NCBI GenBank assembly: GCA_017936665.1
Contig: JAGBFB010000006.1
Span: 62,001-126,000 of the forward strand
Origin: Spirochaetaceae bacterium
GTDB taxonomy: Bacteria; Spirochaetota; Spirochaetia; Treponematales; Treponemataceae
Direction: 5' to 3'
Length of the DNA stretch: 64,000 nucleotides
Part shown: piece after piece, positions 61,050 to 64,000 of the stretch
Position numbering within the stretch: the stretch's first letter is position 1
How the letters are laid out: each line of letters opens with the position of its first letter
Translations under genes and position numbers: made by a program
The notes under the pieces: model-generated
Database searches by the model: none
The model's input: only the letters and a program-made list of their open reading frames with translations
What the model was told of the DNA's origin: nothing

Positions 61050-62039
61050 ATGGCTGGAAAAGATTTTACCGTTCTAGATTTGCTGGATTTAGACTTAAAG
61101 GGTCACAACTCCTTGAATTTACGCTGTATTAGTGGACGTAGTGGTTTAGTTCGTAAAATCACCATACCAGATTTAAATAGACCAGGATTAGCTTTATCTG
61201 GTTTTTATGAATCTTTTGCGTATCAAAGGTGTCAACTTTTTGGTCGTGGCGAACTTGCGTATTTGAATAAATTGCTTCAGGAACATAACGAAAGTTATAT
61301 TCAACAATTATTTACTTACGAAATTCCTTGTTGTATTTTTACTAGAAACTTGGAGCCACCAAAAGAGTTTATTGATATGGCAGATGAAGCAGGGTGTCCA
61401 ATTCTATTAACGGATTTGGATTCTACAGATTTTTCAACAAGGTTGTTACGCGTTCTTTCAAATGTATTTGCTCCTATAAAAGCAATGCATGGAGTTTTAG
61501 TTGAAGTATATGGTCTAGGAATTATCATTTTTGGTGATTCTGGAGTAGGAAAAAGTGAAACTGCACTAGAATTGATAGAGCGAGGTCATCGTCTTGTTGC
61601 AGATGATATTATCGAATTAAGATGTGTTAACGGTAATACATTACTTGGTAAAGGTGCAAATCAAATTATTAGTCATCATATGGAAGTTAGAGGGCTAGGA
61701 ATTATCAATATTGCACAACTTTACGGTGTTGGTGCTATTAGGGATCAAAAAGAGGTTCAGTTAATAGTACAATTAGAAGAATGGGATTCTAATAAGATTT
61801 ATGATAGATTAGGAACAGAAAGTACTACAATGGAAATTTTAGGGGTAAAAATTCCTAAACTTGAAATTCCTGTAAAACCAGGAAGAAACGTTCCGATTAT
61901 CATAGAAACAGCAGCTATGAACGAAAGATTAAAGTCAATGGGATATTTCTCTGCAAAAGAGTTTAATCAGAAAGTTCTTAAATGGATTGAAACTGGTGAA
62001 GCAAAAACTGCTTATTATAGCAGTGATGATATATATTAA
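61050..62039 (+). CDS. hprK: HPr kinase/phosphorylase
   Basis: 329 aa. The N-terminal domain is about residues 1-135. The C-terminal kinase has the P-loop IIFGDSGVGKSETALELIER (about 154-173) with HRLVADDIIE, then the signature MEVRGLGIINIAQLYGVGAI. It phosphorylates HPr on a serine and removes the phosphate again, linking sugar status to transport and gene control. The target gene ptsH follows after 24 bp and has the matching Ser46. Confidence 0.95.
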   Translation: MAGKDFTVLDLLDLDLKGHNSLNLRCISGRSGLVRKITIPDLNRPGLALSGFYESFAYQRCQLFGRGELAYLNKLLQEHNESYIQQLFTYEIPCCIFTRNLEPPKEFIDMADEAGCPILLTDLDSTDFSTRLLRVLSNVFAPIKAMHGVLVEVYGLGIIIFGDSGVGKSETALELIERGHRLVADDIIELRCVNGNTLLGKGANQIISHHMEVRGLGIINIAQLYGVGAIRDQKEVQLIVQLEEWDSNKIYDRLGTESTTMEILGVKIPKLEIPVKPGRNVPIIIETAAMNERLKSMGYFSAKEFNQKVLKWIETGEAKTAYYSSDDIY

Positions 62040-62063
62040 AACATAGTTTAATGGGAGTAAAAT

Positions 62064-62330
62064 GTGGCAGAAAAAACAGTAACAGTAAGAAACAGAGCAG
62101 GAATTCATGCACGGCCTGCAGCGTTAATTGCACAAACAGCAAACAAATTTTCATCAGAAATAACTATAGAAAAAGATTCTACAGTTATAAATGCAAAGTC
62201 AATTATGGGTGTAATTACTATGGCAGCCGGATATAATACAGAACTTATTGTTAAAGCAGTAGGTTCAGATGAAGAAGCTGCTGTAGAAGCAATTTTTTCG
62301 CTTTTTGAAAATAAATTTGAAGAGGAATAG
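62064..62330 (+). CDS. ptsH: Phosphocarrier protein HPr
   Basis: 88 aa starting with GTG at 62064, behind GGGAG. The active-site His15 lies in RAGIHARPAALIA. The regulatory Ser46 lies in NAKSIMGVITMAAG and is the site HPr kinase uses. So it can carry phosphate from enzyme I to PTS permeases and also be Ser-phosphorylated. It is coded between hprK and lexA. Enzyme I is not in the window. Confidence 0.95.
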   Translation: MAEKTVTVRNRAGIHARPAALIAQTANKFSSEITIEKDSTVINAKSIMGVITMAAGYNTELIVKAVGSDEEAAVEAIFSLFENKFEEE

Positions 62331-62339
62331 TTTCATTCT

Positions 62340-62948
62340 ATGAAAGAGTTGACGTCTCGACAACGAGAAATTTTGCAATTTATAAGTGATTATATTGAAA
62401 ACAATTCTTTTCCTCCAACAGTAAGAGAAACAGCTGCACATTTTTCTGTTTCTATAAAAGCAATTCAGGATCATTTTACTGCTCTCTCAAAAAAAGGTTA
62501 TTTATTTAAAGATGAAAAGCGTTCACGTTCATTAAAGGTACTAGGTAATGTAAATAAAAAAACAAGGGAAGGTTATAAAATTCCTGTTTTAGGTTCTGTT
62601 GCTGCAGGAAAGCCAATTTTCTGTGAAGAAAATTACGAAGACACAATTTATCTTTCAGAGCCTTTTATTAAGCCAGGAAATTCATATTTTGCACTTCATG
62701 TTAGAGGAACAAGTATGATAAATGCTGGTATAAATGATGGAGATTTAGCAATAATCAAACAGCAATCTACAGCAAATGATGGAGATATTATTGTTGCTAT
62801 AATTGACGATTCTGTAACTTTAAAACGATTTTATAAAGAGTCTACAAGAATAAGATTACAGGCAGAAAATCCTGATTTCAATCCTATCTATAGCCAAGAT
62901 GTAAAAGTTTTAGGAAAATTATCCCATATAATAAGGGAATATAAATAA
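62340..62948 (+). CDS. lexA: LexA repressor
   Basis: 202 aa, SOS repressor. The N-terminal winged helix is QREILQFISDYIENNSFPPT, VRETAAHFSVSIKAIQDH. The autocleavage site is Ala89-Gly90 in VLGSVAAGKPIF. Catalytic Ser125 lies in RGTSMINAGI and Lys162 in VTLKRFY. RecA-bound cleavage should therefore be possible. It follows ptsH by 9 bp and precedes holA by 4 bp, so it belongs to the same transcript unless an internal promoter exists. I found no clear LexA box at its own start. Confidence 0.93.
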   Translation: MKELTSRQREILQFISDYIENNSFPPTVRETAAHFSVSIKAIQDHFTALSKKGYLFKDEKRSRSLKVLGNVNKKTREGYKIPVLGSVAAGKPIFCEENYEDTIYLSEPFIKPGNSYFALHVRGTSMINAGINDGDLAIIKQQSTANDGDIIVAIIDDSVTLKRFYKESTRIRLQAENPDFNPIYSQDVKVLGKLSHIIREYK

Positions 62949-62952
62949 GTAA

Positions 62953-63993
62953 ATGGCATATACTTTACCTTTTTATCTTTTTACAGGACCAGAATTTGGC
63001 GAAAAAAACGATGCTTTACAAAATTTACGCGCAAAAAATGAAAAAAAGTTTGGACAATTAGATTTTCATACTTTTTATGCAAATGAAACAAAACTTGGGG
63101 ATATAATGGCAATCCTCACAAATGGAAGTTTATTTTCTGATGCTAGATTTGTGGTTGTAAAAAATTCTGAAGTTATAAAGAAAAAAGATGAATTACAGTT
63201 AATATCTGATTGGGTAAATGCTTCTATCCAACAACAAATTGAAGATTCAATTTTAGTTTTAATTTCTGATGAAAATTCTGTAGATAAAAAATTAGAAAAT
63301 CTTGTTCCAAAAGAAAATAAAAAAATGTTCTGGGAAATGTTCGAAGATAGAAAAATTCCCTGGTTAAAAAACTTTTTTTCTAAGAATGGATACAAAATAG
63401 AAGAAGATGCTTGTGAGACAATTTTAAATCTTATTGAAAACAATACTGAAGCATTGAGAACAGAATGTTCTAGATTTTTCTTATGTTTTGATAATACACA
63501 TTTAATAACTTCAGATGATGTAGATAAAATCTTAGCACACAATAGAGAGGAATCATCTTTTACTCTCTTTGATGCCATGGCAGATAGTGATTTATCAACA
63601 TCTAAACGCTTAGAAAAATCCTTAGAGATTTTACAGAAAATTAGACAATCAAAAGATTCTTCCTATGTTCCTTTGATTGCAGGCCTTTTATACTGTTTTA
63701 GACAATTAAAATTGTGGATTTCTTTGCATGAAAAAAATTATCCAACAGAGTTTGATTTAAAAATTAATGGATTTTCTAGCAAGAAAGTACAATCTCGAAA
63801 TAGAAAAGCTGCAACTTTGTGGAATTTACACCAAACCCAAAGTTGTATATCATTGCTTTCTGCAACAGATATGCAACTTCGTTCTTCTGGAACAATTCTT
63901 GAAGAAACAATAATTCAAACGATGATATACGAAATTATTACAAAAAAAGGTTCAAAGATTACTGAATATCAATCGAATTTAGAAGTTCTTTAA
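62953..63993 (+). CDS. holA: DNA polymerase III delta subunit (clamp loader)
   Basis: 346 aa. Pattern of HolA: LPFYLFTGPEFGEKNDALQN, GSLFSDARFVVVKNSEVIKK in the AAA-like domain, then LPWLKNFF-like and LRTECSRFFLCFDN of the middle domain, and a helical C-terminal part with VPLIAGLLYCFRQL. The delta subunit opens the clamp encoded by dnaN. It lacks a functional P-loop as usual. It ends just inside the window and is complete. Confidence 0.88.
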   Translation: MAYTLPFYLFTGPEFGEKNDALQNLRAKNEKKFGQLDFHTFYANETKLGDIMAILTNGSLFSDARFVVVKNSEVIKKKDELQLISDWVNASIQQQIEDSILVLISDENSVDKKLENLVPKENKKMFWEMFEDRKIPWLKNFFSKNGYKIEEDACETILNLIENNTEALRTECSRFFLCFDNTHLITSDDVDKILAHNREESSFTLFDAMADSDLSTSKRLEKSLEILQKIRQSKDSSYVPLIAGLLYCFRQLKLWISLHEKNYPTEFDLKINGFSSKKVQSRNRKAATLWNLHQTQSCISLLSATDMQLRSSGTILEETIIQTMIYEIITKKGSKITEYQSNLEVL

Positions 63994-64000
63994 GAGAAAT

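Noticed and set aside
1-64000. CRISPR arrays, prophage, transposases or rRNA
   Set aside because: I looked for spaced direct repeats, integrases, DDE-type transposases and rRNA sequences and saw none.

Overview
The window is AT-rich chromosomal DNA (roughly 30 % G+C by eye) carrying a replication-origin neighbourhood. Gene content points to a spirochaete of the Treponema lineage: gyrA-gyrB facing away from dnaA-dnaN-recF-DciA-rpmH-rnpA-yidD-yidC-jag, a cyclophilin-FKBP fusion lipoprotein, a dual-CNB regulator, many lipoproteins with relaxed lipoboxes, an rpoN-hpf-hprK-ptsH block and a free-living carbohydrate/fumarate metabolism. This assignment is inferred from gene order and protein families, not from a database search.

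Layout. 0-4 kb: PTS EIIC, a GH13 lipoprotein with a duplicated 3' end, and an HD phosphohydrolase. 4-10 kb: a large secreted protein of unknown function, a WYL-type regulator, oligoendopeptidase F, tcdA, then two perfect parS sites. 10-25 kb: a small beta-barrel-like protein, gyrA/gyrB leftward, dnaA rightward, a DnaA-box cluster (likely oriC) between dnaA and dnaN, then the ribosome/membrane-insertion cluster and the immunophilin fusion. 25-35 kb: an Rrf2 regulator, a PAP2 phosphatase, CDF and MATE transporters, GtrA, and large envelope proteins of unknown function. 35-38 kb: accessory stretch with a truncated membrane protein, two immunity-like genes (DUF4279, Imm26) and a DUF4143 ATPase flanked by 17-bp direct repeats. 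38-50 kb: FMN/FAD fumarate-reductase-like lipoprotein, argA, mtnN-luxS-birA, transporters, tRNA-Thr, CNB regulator, PHP phosphoesterase and comM. 50-54 kb: a RelB/YoeB-type toxin-antitoxin pair, an XRE regulator opposite a tiny lipoprotein made of four CxxCxGxG knuckles, a TlpA / 53-aa CXXC protein / NapH-like Fe-S gene set, and tRNA-Leu. 54-64 kb: hisG, gph, a MocR-type regulator with the PLP lysine changed to Arg, hisB, DUF1015, rpoN, hpf, hprK, ptsH, lexA, holA.

Three things in the non-coding DNA stand out. Many genes have a good -10 box ending only 6-8 nt before the start codon and no Shine-Dalgarno, which predicts leaderless mRNAs (dnaA, hprK, argA, gph, the Rrf2 and WYL regulators, DUF1015, the CmpB-family gene, the DUF4143 ATPase). 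A short promoter-plus-terminator unit at 43.3 kb predicts a ~60-nt small RNA whose terminator loop carries CUCCUCC, complementary to Shine-Dalgarno sequences. Two unrelated long terminator stems 50 kb apart enclose an identical 17-nt GC-rich loop.

Two protein-coding leads deserve attention: the TlpA / small CXXC / NapH-like set, which looks like a DsbD-independent route for moving electrons to extracytoplasmic thiols, and the neighbouring cysteine-knuckle lipoprotein. No prophage, transposase, CRISPR array or rRNA operon was seen.
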